Positions 1-9,596 of a stretch of DNA of 44,055 bases are shown piece by piece. Numbering within the stretch: the stretch's first letter is position 1; every line of letters begins with the position of its first letter. The position numbers and the translations under genes are program-made. The DNA comes from Jiangella anatolica. GTDB taxonomy: Bacteria > Actinomycetota > Actinomycetes > Jiangellales > Jiangellaceae. Under the pieces are notes generated by a model. It made no database searches, had not been told where the DNA came from, and saw nothing but the letters and a program-made list of their open reading frames with translations. The stretch spans positions 1 to 44,055 of the forward strand of contig NZ_POTW01000056.1 in NCBI RefSeq assembly GCF_003236295.1, read 5' to 3'.

Positions 1-86
1 CCGTCCCACCCACCACCTGCCAGGGCAGCGGCGAGCGCCGCGACCACGGCCAGCGTGGCGCGAAGAGGAACGGATCGAAGAGCCAT
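1..86 (-). CDS. N-terminus of a secreted or membrane protein (partial)
   Basis: An open frame starts at ATG 84-86 on the minus strand and runs off the left edge (28 codons visible). The peptide begins MALRSVPLRATLAVV and continues with an Ala/Leu-rich stretch, which is a typical positively charged N-region plus hydrophobic core of a signal peptide or signal anchor. No lipobox Cys is reached before the edge. A -10-like TAGCGT (94-99, minus strand) lies exactly 7 bases before the ATG, so the transcript is probably leaderless. The function cannot be told from the visible part. Confidence 0.6.
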   Translation of the reverse strand, partial: MALRSVPLRATLAVVAALAAALAGGGWD

Positions 87-124
87 GCCTCGGACGCTAA
101 GCGCGGATCCGGCCGTTCCAGCGG

Positions 125-163
125 TTCGGGCGTTTGCCCGAACGGCCAGGGCGTTTGCCCGAA
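125..163. promoter_or_regulatory. Tandem palindromic operator candidate
   Basis: TTCGGGC-GTTT-GCCCGAA (125-142) is a perfect 7-bp inverted repeat. The core GGGCGTTTGCCCGAA occurs again at 149-163, so the two copies are 21 bp apart, about two helical turns. They lie just upstream of the predicted -35 region of the leftward gene starting at 86 and about 170-200 bp upstream of ctaA. The position fits an activator site for the leftward gene, or an operator for another factor. The regulator is not identifiable from this window. Confidence 0.5.
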
Positions 164-325
164 TCCGGGCTAGTCGTGGCTGCCGCCGCCGGCGGGGAGG
201 GCTAACTTCCGGGCTAACGCTGCGCAGGGTCGGGCAAAGCGCGGGCTCTTGACAGATCCGCGATCGTGAGGTTGCCCACGTCGGCCGGGAGATCGGCGCC
301 GGATGCCGGGTCCTACCATGACGTG

Positions 326-1294
326 GTGACCGCGACCCTCCCGACGACTCCGGCACCGGCGCCCGGCCGGGCCGCCCGGCTCGTGCGGCGGCTGCCGCTT
401 CCGTCGGAGGCGACGTTGCGGCGACTGGCGGTGGCGTCGCTGGTCACCCAGGCCGGCATCATCGTGACCGGCGGGGCCGTCCGGCTCACCGACTCCGGGC
501 TCGGCTGCCCGGACTGGCCGCACTGCACCGCCGGCTCGATCGCCGCGACTCCCGAGATGGGGCTGCACGGCGCGATCGAGTTCGGCAACCGGCTGCTCAC
601 CTTCGTGGTGGGCGCCGTTGCGCTGGCGATGCTGGTCGCGGTGCTGCGGACGCTCACCTCGGACCGGCCGCGGCGTGACCTGCTGGTCCTGTCGATGGTC
701 CTGCTCGGCGTCGTGCCGGCGCAGGCCGTGATCGGCGGCGTGACCGTCTGGACCGACCTGAACCCGTGGGTCGTCATGTTCCACTTCCTGGTGTCGGCGG
801 CACTGGTCGGTGTCGCGACGGTGCTGGTCAGGCGCACGCAGCGACCGCTCGGGGTGGTTCCGGCGCGGGTCGGGCTGCCGTGGCTGGAACGGCTCGGCCT
901 GCTCACGCTCGTGGTCACGGCGGTCGCCGTGTACCTGGGCGCCGTGGTCACCGGCAGCGGCCCGCACTCCGGCGATCCCGACTCCAAGCGCACCGGCCTC
1001 GACGTGGCGGTCGTGACCCAAGTGCATGCCGACTCGGTCCTGCTGCTGATGGGCATCTCCATCGGCCTCTACTTCACCGCGCGAGCGGTCGGCGCTCCCG
1101 GCCGGGCCGCGCGCGCGGCCGCCGTCCTGCTCGCCGTCGAGTTCGGGCAGGGGCTCATCGGGCTGGTCCAGTACCGGCTGGAGCTGCCGGAACTGCTCGT
1201 CGGCCTGCACATGCTCGGCGCGGCGCTGATGGTCATGGCCGCGACCGACGCCTGGTACGCGACGCGCTGGATGCCCTCGCGCCGGCCGGCCTGA
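326..1294 (+). CDS. ctaA: Heme A synthase (COX15/CtaA family)
   Basis: Converts heme O to heme A for aa3-type cytochrome oxidase; an integral membrane enzyme with about eight helices. Seen here: the conserved periplasmic loop GCPDWPHC with its Cys pair, the EFGNR motif after LHGAIEF, and four helix-embedded histidines (MGLHGAI, VMFHFLV, QVHADSV, GLHMLGA) expected as heme ligands. The length of 322 residues is normal. The frame is open back to GTG 266, but GTG 326 is preferred: TACCAT at 314-319 sits 6 bases upstream, giving a leaderless start; GTG 323 is the alternative. It works with ctaB at 3629-4582, which makes the heme O substrate; the two are separated here by a MerR regulator and a membrane protein. 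Confidence 0.93.
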   Translation: MTATLPTTPAPAPGRAARLVRRLPLPSEATLRRLAVASLVTQAGIIVTGGAVRLTDSGLGCPDWPHCTAGSIAATPEMGLHGAIEFGNRLLTFVVGAVALAMLVAVLRTLTSDRPRRDLLVLSMVLLGVVPAQAVIGGVTVWTDLNPWVVMFHFLVSAALVGVATVLVRRTQRPLGVVPARVGLPWLERLGLLTLVVTAVAVYLGAVVTGSGPHSGDPDSKRTGLDVAVVTQVHADSVLLLMGISIGLYFTARAVGAPGRAARAAAVLLAVEFGQGLIGLVQYRLELPELLVGLHMLGAALMVMAATDAWYATRWMPSRRPA

Positions 1295-1413
1295 CGGCTG
1301 GGCGGAGCGGGCGCACGGCTCGGCCCGGCTCGGGGTGGGCGGGTCTCGTCGTTTGCTGATCGGCGGGCCGGGTAACTCGTCATGAGTTCGCCGATATGGG
1401 AGGTGTGTCCGAC

Positions 1414-1644
1414 ATGAGTATCGGCCTTGGAGTCTTCCTGATGGCGCTGGGCCTCATCCTGGCGCTCGGGGTCCGGGATCGGCTCTCCGACTTCGACCTC
1501 AGCATGATCGGCTGGGTCCTGACCGGCGTAGGCGCGCTGGCCATCGTCGTCTCGGTGATGGTCGCCTCGATGCGCACCCGCCGCGGCGTAGGCGGCCGCA
1601 CGACCGAGTACGTCGAGCGACGCGACGACATCGACCCGCTCTGA
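1414..1644 (+). CDS. Small two-helix membrane protein (DUF6458-like)
   Basis: 76 residues starting MSIGLGVFLMALGLILALGV, then a short polar stretch containing SDFDLSMIGW, a second hydrophobic helix and an Arg-rich, acidic cytoplasmic tail. The pattern resembles the small actinobacterial membrane family annotated as DUF6458; that assignment is from memory of the family pattern. The start at ATG 1414 is set by GGGAGGTG at 1398-1405; an in-frame ATG at 1396 lies within this ribosome-binding site and is less likely. No function is known. It ends just before a strong hairpin. Confidence 0.75.
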   Translation: MSIGLGVFLMALGLILALGVRDRLSDFDLSMIGWVLTGVGALAIVVSVMVASMRTRRGVGGRTTEYVERRDDIDPL

Positions 1645-1677
1645 CGGGAGGGAAACGGACCACGGGTGGGTCCGCGC

Positions 1678-1718
1678 CACTGGAGCTCTGCCATGAAGCA
1701 GCTGGCAGAGCTCCAGTG
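1678..1718. terminator. Strong bidirectional hairpin terminator
   Basis: A perfect 16-bp inverted repeat (arms 1678-1693 and 1703-1718, arm sequence CACTGGAGCTCTGCCA) with a 9-base loop lies between the convergent ends of the small membrane protein (1644) and the MerR gene (1729). No T-tract follows, as is common in high-GC actinomycetes. Confidence 0.8.
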
Positions 1719-1728
1719 CTGTGTCGGC

Positions 1729-2676
1729 TCAGCTCTCCCCGGCCGACGCGGTCAATGCGGCCGCGAACCACTCCATCGCGGCGACGCTGCCGGAGCCGGC
1801 CTGCCGAGCCGGCCAGCCGTTGATGACGCCGACCAGCTCCCAGTACCGCTCCACCCGGCGATCGGAGAACAGGGCGATCTGCTCACCGAGCTCGCGCCGG
1901 AACCCGTCGGTGTCGTCGACGCCGCGAGCGTGGGCGTAGCGGGGCGCCAGCTGGTCCACGACGAGGCGGGCCTCGGCGGCGGTGGGCGGGGTGCCGGCGC
2001 TCTGCAGCGGCGTCACCAGTTCCAGCACGCTCTCGTAGAGAGCGGTCTCGGCGGGCGACGGGGCGCCGGAGCGGGCGCCGGCCTCGGCCATCTGCCGCAC
2101 CCGGGCCCGGTAGTCCGGGTCCTGCACCAGCTCCGCCAGCTCCACCCAGGCCTCCACCTGGGCCGGCGTCGGGTCGTCGGGAAGGTCGACGCGGACCGAA
2201 CGCATGCGGTCGGCGAACGCGGGGTCGGTGTCGAGGCCCTCGAAGGCCGACGACCAGTAGTCGTCGATGATCTGCTGCCGTTCGGCGGCGGACAGATGGG
2301 CCAGGCGGTTCATGAGATCCAACTCCTCGTGGTCGTGGATCCCCAGCGCGGCCACCGCACGCAGCACCGAGCGCCGGGTCCGGAGCAGCCGGATCTGCGC
2401 GTCGAGAGCAGCCGCGTGCGCCGTCGCCATCTCGGCCAGCGACAGGGTCCGGTCGAGGACCTGCCGCACGGTCGCGAGGTCGATGCCGAGCTCGCGAAGC
2501 GTGCGGACGAGGTCCAGCCGGGCCACGGCGACGGCGTCGTAGCGGCGGTAGCCGGCCGGGGATCGGCCGGTCGGCGGCACCAACCCGATGTCGGCGTAGT
2601 ACCTGATCGTCTTCACCGGGAGTCCGGTGCGCCGGGCCAGGTCGCCGATGCTCAGGAAGGCGTCGTCGTCGTTCAC
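1729..2676 (-). CDS. MerR-family transcriptional regulator
   Basis: 315 residues. The N-terminal winged helix reads LSIGDLARRTGLPVKTIRYYADIGLVPP then GYRRYD (residues about 8-45), the MerR DNA-binding signature. A dimerisation helix follows (about 80-120). The C-terminal ~190 residues are a helical effector domain without the Cys pairs of metal sensors, so a small organic ligand is more likely than a metal. GTG 2676 is chosen over upstream codons because the promoter at 2684-2714 places the transcription start on this codon. The operator overlaps its own promoter, so autoregulation is expected. The membrane-protein gene at 2735-3595 lies directly upstream on the same strand. Confidence 0.9.
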   Translation of the reverse strand: MNDDDAFLSIGDLARRTGLPVKTIRYYADIGLVPPTGRSPAGYRRYDAVAVARLDLVRTLRELGIDLATVRQVLDRTLSLAEMATAHAAALDAQIRLLRTRRSVLRAVAALGIHDHEELDLMNRLAHLSAAERQQIIDDYWSSAFEGLDTDPAFADRMRSVRVDLPDDPTPAQVEAWVELAELVQDPDYRARVRQMAEAGARSGAPSPAETALYESVLELVTPLQSAGTPPTAAEARLVVDQLAPRYAHARGVDDTDGFRRELGEQIALFSDRRVERYWELVGVINGWPARQAGSGSVAAMEWFAAALTASAGES

Positions 2677-2683
2677 GAGAACC

Positions 2684-2714
2684 ACGGTGGAGTCTCCAGC
2701 GACTGGAGAGTCAA
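2684..2714 (-). promoter_or_regulatory. MerR-type promoter/operator with 19-bp spacer
   Basis: On the minus strand, -35 TTGACT (2709-2714) and -10-like CACCGT (2684-2689) are separated by 19 bp. Within and next to the spacer lies a perfect 7-bp dyad, TCTCCAG-N3-CTGGAGA (2693-2709). The overlong spacer with an internal dyad is the hallmark of MerR-activated promoters. The predicted start coincides with GTG 2676. Confidence 0.8.
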
Positions 2715-2734
2715 GTCGGACACGAACACGCACG

Positions 2735-3595
2735 TCATGCGAGCACCTCGCCGGCACGGAGCCGATGCAGGGCGGTCCCGCCGGCCAGTTCGTGGCGGCA
2801 CTCCGGGTGCTGCAGGTAGAACCGAAGCGCCCAGTACACCAGCACCGGGTCGTTCACGAGCCGGGAGGTGAGGATGGTCGCGACGGAGCCGGGCGGCGCG
2901 CCGGCGGCCTGGCGCCAGAGGGCGTCGACGGTGCCGGCCTCGTCGTGCAGGTCCACCGGCGACACCTCGACGACCACGCAGTTCGGAGTGGCCCAGCCCA
3001 GCGACATCAGGCCCTGCCGGCGTGCGGCGGAACTGATCCGCCGGACCTGTTCCCACTCCAGGACGACGGGGTGGCGGCTGACGCGAAGCACGAGGTGGGA
3101 CGGCGTCAGCTCGATCGCGTCGCTCCTCCCCCAGGCGGCCAGCCCGACGAACCCGGACCCCACCAGGGCGGCCACGGCGCCGGCGCCGATCGTCAGTATG
3201 ACGGCCCGGTCCCACCCGCCGTCGACCGATCCGGCCATGGCGCCGGTCACCAGGGCCGCCGCCAGCCCGGCGACGAGGAACGCGACGGCCGCCGCCGGTG
3301 AGATCGTGCGGACGGGGAACCGCAGACCCCAGGACGCGACGCGCGCGATGTCGACCCGCACGGGCGGACCCACCGGCCGGTGTCGCCGCGGCAGGACATG
3401 CCGGGCGAGCGCGCCGGCGACCAGAGCAGCCCCGGCGGCGCCGGCGGCGGTGACCCAGTTCCCCGCCGCGATGCTGACCGCCGTCCCGAACAGGCACTGC
3501 AGCGCGACGAAGGCGAGGAACACCGTCATGAACCAGCCGCCGATCGGCGGGCGCGCCCAGTTCTCGGGCCGGGGCAACTCGACCATGACGCCCAT
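2735..3595 (-). CDS. Membrane protein with possible PH-like C-terminal domain
   Basis: 286 residues, not recognised as a named family. Four hydrophobic segments are visible: about 20-45, 48-68, 98-122 and 135-158. The C-terminal ~125 residues are soluble and begin with a strand-rich segment (IELTPSHLVLRV, then VVLEWEQVRRI) reminiscent of bacterial PH-like domains, which usually carry an LxW/xxVxxI pattern; this is a resemblance only. Start ATG 3595; ATG 3586 is an alternative. It ends 20 bp upstream of the MerR -35 box on the same strand, so the MerR gene has its own promoter. A link to the MerR regulon is possible but unproven. Confidence 0.7.
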   Translation of the reverse strand: MGVMVELPRPENWARPPIGGWFMTVFLAFVALQCLFGTAVSIAAGNWVTAAGAAGAALVAGALARHVLPRRHRPVGPPVRVDIARVASWGLRFPVRTISPAAAVAFLVAGLAAALVTGAMAGSVDGGWDRAVILTIGAGAVAALVGSGFVGLAAWGRSDAIELTPSHLVLRVSRHPVVLEWEQVRRISSAARRQGLMSLGWATPNCVVVEVSPVDLHDEAGTVDALWRQAAGAPPGSVATILTSRLVNDPVLVYWALRFYLQHPECRHELAGGTALHRLRAGEVLA

Positions 3596-3628
3596 AGTGG
3601 CAGCAGTCCCGCGTCCGCGGGACGGACG

Positions 3629-4582
3629 TCAGCCCAGGATGAGAACGTCGGCCATCACGGCGGCGAACACCACCGTCAGGTAGGTGATCGAGCCGTGGAA
3701 GAGGCGCATCGCGGACAGCCCGGCGCCGTCGGGGGCGCGCCGCGCCTGGCGGTACAGCCGGTGCGCCTCGACGAGGAACCAGACGCCGGTCAGCGCCGAC
3801 GCCAGCCCGAAGATCCAGCCCAGCGACGCCACCGGCCACAGCACGAACGTCGTCGCGACCATGGCCCACGAGTAGAGCAGGATCTGCAGCGCGACGGTCC
3901 GCGCCGACGCCACCACCGGCAGCATCGGCACGCCGGCCCGGGCGTAGTCCTCGCGGTAGCGCATCGCCAGCGGCCAGTAGTGCGGCGGCGTCCAGAAGAA
4001 GACGATGAGGAACAGCAGCACCGGCGGCCAGTCCAGCGACCCGGTGACGGCGGCCCAGCCGATCAGCGTCGGCACGCAGCCGGCCACCCCGCCCCACACG
4101 ATGTTCTGCGACGTGCGCCGCTTGAGCAGCATCGTGTAGACGAGCACGTAGAACAGGTTGGCCGCGATGGTCAGCGCCGCCGCCAGCGGGTTGACCCACG
4201 CGAGCATGATCGCGACCGACGCCGCCAGCAGGACCGCGGCGAACGCGAACGCCCGGTATGGCGAGACGACGGCGCGGGCCAGCGGCCGGCGCCGGGTGCG
4301 GTGCATGACGGCGTCGATGTCGCGCTCGAGCACCTGGTTGAACGCGTGCGCGCTACCGCCGGCCAGCGTGCCGGCCCCCAGCGTCGCCAGGACGAGGCCC
4401 AGCGACGGCAGCCCGCGCTCGGCGAGCACCATGGCCGGCAGCGTCGTGACGAGGAGCAGCTCGACGACGCGAAGCTTCATCAGCGACGCGTACGCGCCGA
4501 CGACGGCAGCGAGCCGTCCCCACCGCCCACGCGGCACCGGTGCGCGCCGGGTCGCCGCAGGGCTCGGCTCGACGGACGTCAA
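3629..4582 (-). CDS. ctaB: Protoheme IX farnesyltransferase (heme O synthase)
   Basis: UbiA-superfamily prenyltransferase that farnesylates protoheme to heme O, feeding CtaA. 317 residues with about nine membrane helices. The first prenyl-diphosphate motif reads NQVLERDIDAVMHRTRRRPL; the usual NxxxDxDxD pattern has Glu at the first acidic position here. The second loop (YREDYARAGVPMLPV) and the YTMLLKRRTSQN segment are intact. Start is TTG 4582, supported by GAAGGTG a few bases upstream; no ATG or GTG in the same frame lies upstream. Divergent from tkt across about 200 bp, the usual actinobacterial arrangement. Confidence 0.93.
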   Translation of the reverse strand: MTSVEPSPAATRRAPVPRGRWGRLAAVVGAYASLMKLRVVELLLVTTLPAMVLAERGLPSLGLVLATLGAGTLAGGSAHAFNQVLERDIDAVMHRTRRRPLARAVVSPYRAFAFAAVLLAASVAIMLAWVNPLAAALTIAANLFYVLVYTMLLKRRTSQNIVWGGVAGCVPTLIGWAAVTGSLDWPPVLLFLIVFFWTPPHYWPLAMRYREDYARAGVPMLPVVASARTVALQILLYSWAMVATTFVLWPVASLGWIFGLASALTGVWFLVEAHRLYRQARRAPDGAGLSAMRLFHGSITYLTVVFAAVMADVLILG

Positions 4583-4790
4583 CGTTCACCTTCGTGTGGT
4601 CGAAGAGACAGCTGGGAGTGGGAACATCCCCCAGCATGGCCTGTTGAGTCTAACGGTGCCCCCAAACCGCCGAGCGGCCGGGCACGCGTGCGGGTGACGT
4701 CGATACGCTCGACCGTGGAAGGGCCGTCTCGCCGACGGCGCCATGAGCAGAGACGCAGGGATCCATCCGTCTGAGAGGAACGTCACGCCG

Positions 4791-6884
4791 GTGAACACGA
4801 CACCCGAGAACAGCGCAGACTTCGAGTGGACGGAGCTCGACGACCGGGCGGTCGACACCGTGCGGTTGCTGGCGATGGACGCCGTCGAGAAGACCGGCAA
4901 CGGGCACCCGGGCACCGCGATGAGCCTGGCCCCCGTCGCCTACACCCTGTACCAGCGGGTGCTCCGGCACGACCCGTCCGACCAGCACTGGCTGGGCCGC
5001 GACCGGTTCGTGCTGTCCGCCGGCCACAGCAGCCTGACGCAGTACATCCAGCTGTACCTGTCCGGCTACAACGTCACGCTGGACGACCTCAAGGCGTTCC
5101 GCACCTGGGGCTCGTCCACCCCCGGCCACCCGGAGTACCGGCACACCGACGGCGTCGAGGTGACGACGGGCCCGCTCGGCTCCGGCTTCGGCACCGCGGT
5201 CGGCATGGCGTTCGCGCAGCGCCGGGTCCGCGGCCTGCTCGACCCGGACGCGCTGCCGGGCGAGAGCGTGTTCGACCACCACGTCTACGTGATCGCCTCC
5301 GACGGTGACCTGGAGGAGGGCGTGTCGAGCGAGGCCAGCTCGCTGGCCGGCACGCAGGAGCTGGGCAACCTCGTCGTGCTGTGGGACGACAACCACATCT
5401 CGATCGAGGACGACACCAACATCGCCTTCACCGAGGACACCGTCGCCCGCTACGAGGCCTATGGCTGGCACACCCAGGTCGTCGACTTCACCGCGGACGG
5501 CGAGTACAAGGAGAATCCGCGGGCCGTCTACGAGGCCCTCGCGAACGCGAAGGCCGTCACCGACCGCCCGTCGTTCATCGCGGTGCGGACGATCATCGGC
5601 TGGCCGGCGCCGAACAAGCAGAACACCGGCGCGATCCACGGCTCCGCGCTGGGCGCCGACGAGGTCGCCGCCACCAAGCGCGTGCTGGGCGCCGACCCGG
5701 ACAAGCACTTCGACGTCGCCGACGACGTGCTCGCGCACGCCCGTGAGGTGACCGCCCGCGGCAAGGCCATCCGCACGGAGTGGGACGAGCGCTACGCCGC
5801 CTGGCGCGCCGCGAACCCCGAGCGTGCCGAGCTGCTCGACCGGCTGCAGAACCGCGAGCTGCCGGCCGGCTGGGCCGACGCGCTCCCGACGTTCGAGGCC
5901 TCGGAGAAGGGCGTCGCCACCCGGGCCGCGTCGGGCAAGGTCATCAACGCCATCGCGCCGGTGCTGCCGGAGCTGTGGGGCGGCTCGGCCGACCTCGCCG
6001 GCTCCACCAACACGACGGTCGAGGGCGAGCCGAGCTTCCTGCCGGAGAAGCGCTCCAGCAAGATGTTCCCCGGCGACCCGTACGGCCGCACGCTGCACTT
6101 CGGCGTCCGCGAGTTCGCCTCCGGCCTGATCGTCAACGGCATCGCGCTCAACGGCCTGACCCGCCCGTACGCGGCGACGTTCCTGGTGTTCAGCGACTAC
6201 CAGCGGGCCGCGGTCCGGCTGGCGGCGCTGCAGCAACTGCCGGTGACGTTCGTGTGGACGCACGACTCCATCGGCCTGGGCGAGGACGGCCCGACGCACC
6301 AGCCGGTCGAGCACCTGTCGGCGCTGCGGGCCATCCCCGGCCTCGACGTCGTCCGCCCGGCCGACGCGAACGAGACGGCGGTCGCGTGGCGGACGATCCT
6401 GGAGCGGCAGCACCCGGCCGGGCTGGCGCTGACCAGGCAGAACGTCCCGACGTTCGACCGTAGCGTGTACGGCGACCCCGAGGGCACCGCTCGCGGTGGC
6501 TACGTGTTCGCCGAGGCCGACGGCGGCACGCCGCAGGTGATCCTCATCGGCACCGGCTCGGAGCTGCAGCTGGCCGTCGAGGCCCGCGAGACGCTGCAGG
6601 CCGACGGCGTGCCCACCCGCGTCGTGTCGATGCCGTCGCAGGAGTGGTTCGAGGAGCAGGACGCCGAGTACCGCGAGTCGGTGCTCCCCGCCGCCGTCAC
6701 CGCCCGTGTCTCCGTCGAGGCCGGCATCGCGATGAGCTGGCACCGCTACCTCGGCTCCGCAGGCCGCGCGGTCAGCCTCGAGCACTTCGGCGCGTCGGCC
6801 GACTACCAGACCCTGTACCGCGAGTTCGGCATCACGGCCGACGCCGTGGTGGCCGCGGCCCGCGAGTCCATCGCCAACGCCTGA
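4791..6884 (+). CDS. tkt: Transketolase
   Basis: Thiamine-diphosphate enzyme of the non-oxidative pentose phosphate pathway, transferring two-carbon units between xylulose-5-P and aldoses. 697 residues, full length. The N-terminal domain has the early [13 protein letters not shown] motif and the ThDP/Mg motif starting SDGDLEEG and ending DDNHISID-like ([11 protein letters not shown]). The Pyr domain carries [16 protein letters not shown] and [16 protein letters not shown]; a typical C-terminal domain follows. GTG 4791 is preferred, with GAGAGGA at 4773-4779; an in-frame ATG at 4743 would add 16 residues. A -10-like TACGCT at 4704-4709 suggests a leader of about 75 bases. First gene of tkt-tal-pgi-zwf-opcA-pgl. 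Confidence 0.97.
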   Translation: MNTTPENSADFEWTELDDRAVDTVRLLAMDAVEKTGNGHPGTAMSLAPVAYTLYQRVLRHDPSDQHWLGRDRFVLSAGHSSLTQYIQLYLSGYNVTLDDLKAFRTWGSSTPGHPEYRHTDGVEVTTGPLGSGFGTAVGMAFAQRRVRGLLDPDALPGESVFDHHVYVIASDGDLEEGVSSEASSLAGTQELGNLVVLWDDNHISIEDDTNIAFTEDTVARYEAYGWHTQVVDFTADGEYKENPRAVYEALANAKAVTDRPSFIAVRTIIGWPAPNKQNTGAIHGSALGADEVAATKRVLGADPDKHFDVADDVLAHAREVTARGKAIRTEWDERYAAWRAANPERAELLDRLQNRELPAGWADALPTFEASEKGVATRAASGKVINAIAPVLPELWGGSADLAGSTNTTVEGEPSFLPEKRSSKMFPGDPYGRTLHFGVREFASGLIVNGIALNGLTRPYAATFLVFSDYQRAAVRLAALQQLPVTFVWTHDSIGLGEDGPTHQPVEHLSALRAIPGLDVVRPADANETAVAWRTILERQHPAGLALTRQNVPTFDRSVYGDPEGTARGGYVFAEADGGTPQVILIGTGSELQLAVEARETLQADGVPTRVVSMPSQEWFEEQDAEYRESVLPAAVTARVSVEAGIAMSWHRYLGSAGRAVSLEHFGASADYQTLYREFGITADAVVAAARESIANA

Positions 6885-6894
6885 GAGGGACATC

Positions 6895-8007
6895 ATGAAC
6901 ACCAACGATCCGCTCGGCCGGCTCTCCGCGGAGGGCGTCGCCATCTGGCTCGACGACCTGTCCCGCGACCGCCTGACCACCGGCAACCTGCAGTCGCTGA
7001 TCGACGAGAAGCACGTCGTCGGCGTCACCACGAACCCGTCGATCTTCCAGGCCGCGATCACCAAGAGCAGCCTGTACGACGACGACCTGCGCCGTCACGC
7101 CGGGCTGGGCTCCGACGCCGACGCCGCCGTGCGCGACCTCACCACCGACGACGTCCGCGCCGCCGCCGACCTGTTCGCGCCGGTCGCGCAGCGCAGCACG
7201 AACGGCGACGGCCGGGTCTCGATCGAGGTCGACCCGCGGCTGGCGCACGACACCGACGGCACCATCGCCCAGGCCAACGAGCTCTGGGCCGAGGTCGACC
7301 GGCCGAACGTGTTCGTGAAGATCCCGGCGACGAAGGCCGGCCTGCCCGCGATCACCGCCGGCATCGCGGCGGGAATCAGCGTGAACGTCACGCTGATCTT
7401 CTCCATCGACCGCTACCGTGAGGTCATGGACGCCTACCAGGCGGGGCTGGAGCAGCGGCTCGCCGCCGGTGAGTCGCTCGACGGCATCGCCTCGGTCGCG
7501 TCCTTCTTCGTGAGCCGGGTCGACTCCGAGATCGACAAGCGGCTGGAGGCCATCGGCTCCGACGAGGCGCTGGCGCTGCGCGGCAAGTCGGCCATCGCCA
7601 ACGCCCGGCTGGCCTACGCCGCCTACGAGGACGTCATCGCCGCCGACCGCTGGCAGCGGCTGGAGGCGGCCGGCGCGCAGCGGCAGCGGCCGCTGTGGGC
7701 GTCGACGTCGACGAAGAACCCCGACTACGACGACACGATGTACGTCACCCAGCTCGTCGCGCCGGACACCGTCAACACGATGCCCGAGGCCACCATCGAG
7801 GCGGTCGCCGACCACGGCGAGATCACCGGCGACACGATCCGGCCCCACCGCGAGAACGCGTGGAACACGCTGGCCGCGGTCCGCGCCGCCGGCGTCGACC
7901 TCGACGACGTCAGCGAGGTCCTCGAGCGCGAGGGCGTGGAGAAGTTCGAGACCAGTTGGAACGACCTGCTGGAGTCCGTCGACGCCAAGCTGGAGGCGGC
8001 CAAGTGA
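6895..8007 (+). CDS. tal: Transaldolase
   Basis: Transfers a dihydroxyacetone unit between sedoheptulose-7-P and glyceraldehyde-3-P through a Schiff base. 370 residues, the long actinobacterial type. Visible motifs are the N-terminal VTTNPSIF, the catalytic-lysine segment [11 protein letters not shown] (about residue 140-150), VNVTLIFS, and the C-terminal NTMPEAT. ATG 6895 is preceded by GAGAGGG. Starts 10 bp after tkt; its TGA overlaps the GTG of pgi. Confidence 0.96.
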   Translation: MNTNDPLGRLSAEGVAIWLDDLSRDRLTTGNLQSLIDEKHVVGVTTNPSIFQAAITKSSLYDDDLRRHAGLGSDADAAVRDLTTDDVRAAADLFAPVAQRSTNGDGRVSIEVDPRLAHDTDGTIAQANELWAEVDRPNVFVKIPATKAGLPAITAGIAAGISVNVTLIFSIDRYREVMDAYQAGLEQRLAAGESLDGIASVASFFVSRVDSEIDKRLEAIGSDEALALRGKSAIANARLAYAAYEDVIAADRWQRLEAAGAQRQRPLWASTSTKNPDYDDTMYVTQLVAPDTVNTMPEATIEAVADHGEITGDTIRPHRENAWNTLAAVRAAGVDLDDVSEVLEREGVEKFETSWNDLLESVDAKLEAAK

Positions 8008-9596
8008 CCGCACTGTCCGTCAGCACGTACGGGCTCGACGCGGACGCCGTCGTCGACGGCCTGGTCGGGGAGAAGGTCGCGTCGCGCATCGCGGCGAAGG
8101 ACGCCACGCTGTGGGGTCCGGAGGCCGAGCCCGAGGCGTCCATCCGGCTGGGCTGGACCGACCTGCACGAGACGTCGCGGCCGCTGCTGGCCGAGATCGA
8201 GGCGCTGTCCGCCGAGCTGCGCTCGGAGGGCCTGGACCGGATCGTGCTGGCCGGCATGGGCGGCTCGTCGCTGGCGCCGGAGGTCATCACCCGGTCGGCC
8301 GGCGTCGAGCTGACGGTGCTGGACACCACCGACCCGGGCGCGGTCGAACGGGCGCTGGCCGACCGGCTGGACCGCACCGTCATCGTCGTCTCCAGCAAGT
8401 CCGGCTCGACGGTCGAGACCGACAGCCAGCGACGCGTCTTCGCGGCCGCGTTCGAGGCGGCCGGCATCGACCCGGCCAGCCGCATCGTCGCCGTCACCGA
8501 CCCGGGGTCGGGCCTGGCCGAGCTGGCCGAGACCGGCGGCTACCGCAAGCTGTTCCTCGCCGACCCGAATGTCGGCGGCCGCTACTCCGCGCTGACGGCG
8601 TTCGGCCTGGTCCCGAGCGGGCTGGCCGGCGCCGACATCGCCGCGCTGCTGGACGAGGCGGCCGCCGTCGCCGAGCGGCTGGGCGGCGACGTCCCGGACA
8701 ACCCCGCACTGCGCCTCGGGGCCGCGCTCGCCGGCGCGCACGAGCAGGGCCGGGACAAGGTCGCGATCGCCGACGCCGGCTCCGGCATCGTGGGGTTCGC
8801 CGACTGGGCCGAGCAGCTGATCGCCGAGTCCACCGGCAAGCAGGGCACCGGCGTCCTTCCGATCGCCAGCGGCAGCGTCGACGACCCCGAGGTCGCCCAC
8901 CCGGCCGACGATGTCCTCCCGGCCATCGTCGGCGAGCCGGCGCAGCCGCCGGCGAAGGGCGTCGTCGTCGCCGGTGAGCTGGGCGCGCAGTTCCTGCTCT
9001 GGGAGTACGCGACCGCCGTCGCCGGCAAGCTGCTGGGCATCAACCCGTTCGACCAGCCCGACGTCGAGAGCGCGAAGGTCGCCGCCCGCGGCCTGCTCGA
9101 CGCGACGCCGGAGCCGGAGCCGGCCGCGTTCACCGACGGCGGCATCGAGGTGCGCGGCTCGGCCGGACTGCTGGACGGGGTCGACTCCCTGGCCGGTGCC
9201 GTCGACGCGCTGCTCGGCCGGCTGGCGCCGGACGGCTACCTCGCCGTCATGGCTTACCTCGACCGCCAGGGCCCCGACGCCGGCCTGGCCGACGTCCGCG
9301 TCCCGCTGGAGCGGCGGACCGAGCGACCCGTCACGTTCGGCTGGGGCCCGCGGTTCCTGCACTCCACCGGCCAGTACCACAAGGGCGGCCCGGCGCAGGG
9401 CGTGTACCTGCAGGTCACGGGCGCGCCCGCGAACGACCTGGAGATCCCGGACCGGCCGTTCACGTTCGGGCAGCTGATCGCCGCGCAGGCCGCCGGCGAC
9501 GCCCAGGTGCTGGCCGACCACGACCGTCCGGTGCTCCGTCTGCACCTGACCGACCGCACCGCCGGCATCGACACCCTGAGGGGCATCCTGAGGTGA
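8004..9596 (+). CDS. pgi: Glucose-6-phosphate isomerase
   Basis: Interconverts glucose-6-P and fructose-6-P, linking this pentose phosphate operon to glycolysis. 530 residues. The phosphate-binding SIS domains are visible in [13 protein letters not shown] and [12 protein letters not shown], and the C-terminal signature is [16 protein letters not shown]. The sequence belongs to the divergent class found beside tal in actinomycetes rather than to the classical E. coli type. The start is GTG 8004, overlapping the tal stop by GTGA, which signals translational coupling; its own stop overlaps zwf in the same way. Confidence 0.9.
   Translation: MTALSVSTYGLDADAVVDGLVGEKVASRIAAKDATLWGPEAEPEASIRLGWTDLHETSRPLLAEIEALSAELRSEGLDRIVLAGMGGSSLAPEVITRSAGVELTVLDTTDPGAVERALADRLDRTVIVVSSKSGSTVETDSQRRVFAAAFEAAGIDPASRIVAVTDPGSGLAELAETGGYRKLFLADPNVGGRYSALTAFGLVPSGLAGADIAALLDEAAAVAERLGGDVPDNPALRLGAALAGAHEQGRDKVAIADAGSGIVGFADWAEQLIAESTGKQGTGVLPIASGSVDDPEVAHPADDVLPAIVGEPAQPPAKGVVVAGELGAQFLLWEYATAVAGKLLGINPFDQPDVESAKVAARGLLDATPEPEPAAFTDGGIEVRGSAGLLDGVDSLAGAVDALLGRLAPDGYLAVMAYLDRQGPDAGLADVRVPLERRTERPVTFGWGPRFLHSTGQYHKGGPAQGVYLQVTGAPANDLEIPDRPFTFGQLIAAQAAGDAQVLADHDRPVLRLHLTDRTAGIDTLRGILR

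Noticed and set aside
249-254. TTGACA as -35 box of ctaA
   Set aside because: No -10-like hexamer occurs 16-19 bp downstream, and the likely start region is about 65 bp further on.
1666-2871. Plus-strand open frame opposite the MerR gene
   Set aside because: Antisense to a gene with a clear MerR domain; starts inside the terminator hairpin and has no recognisable protein features.
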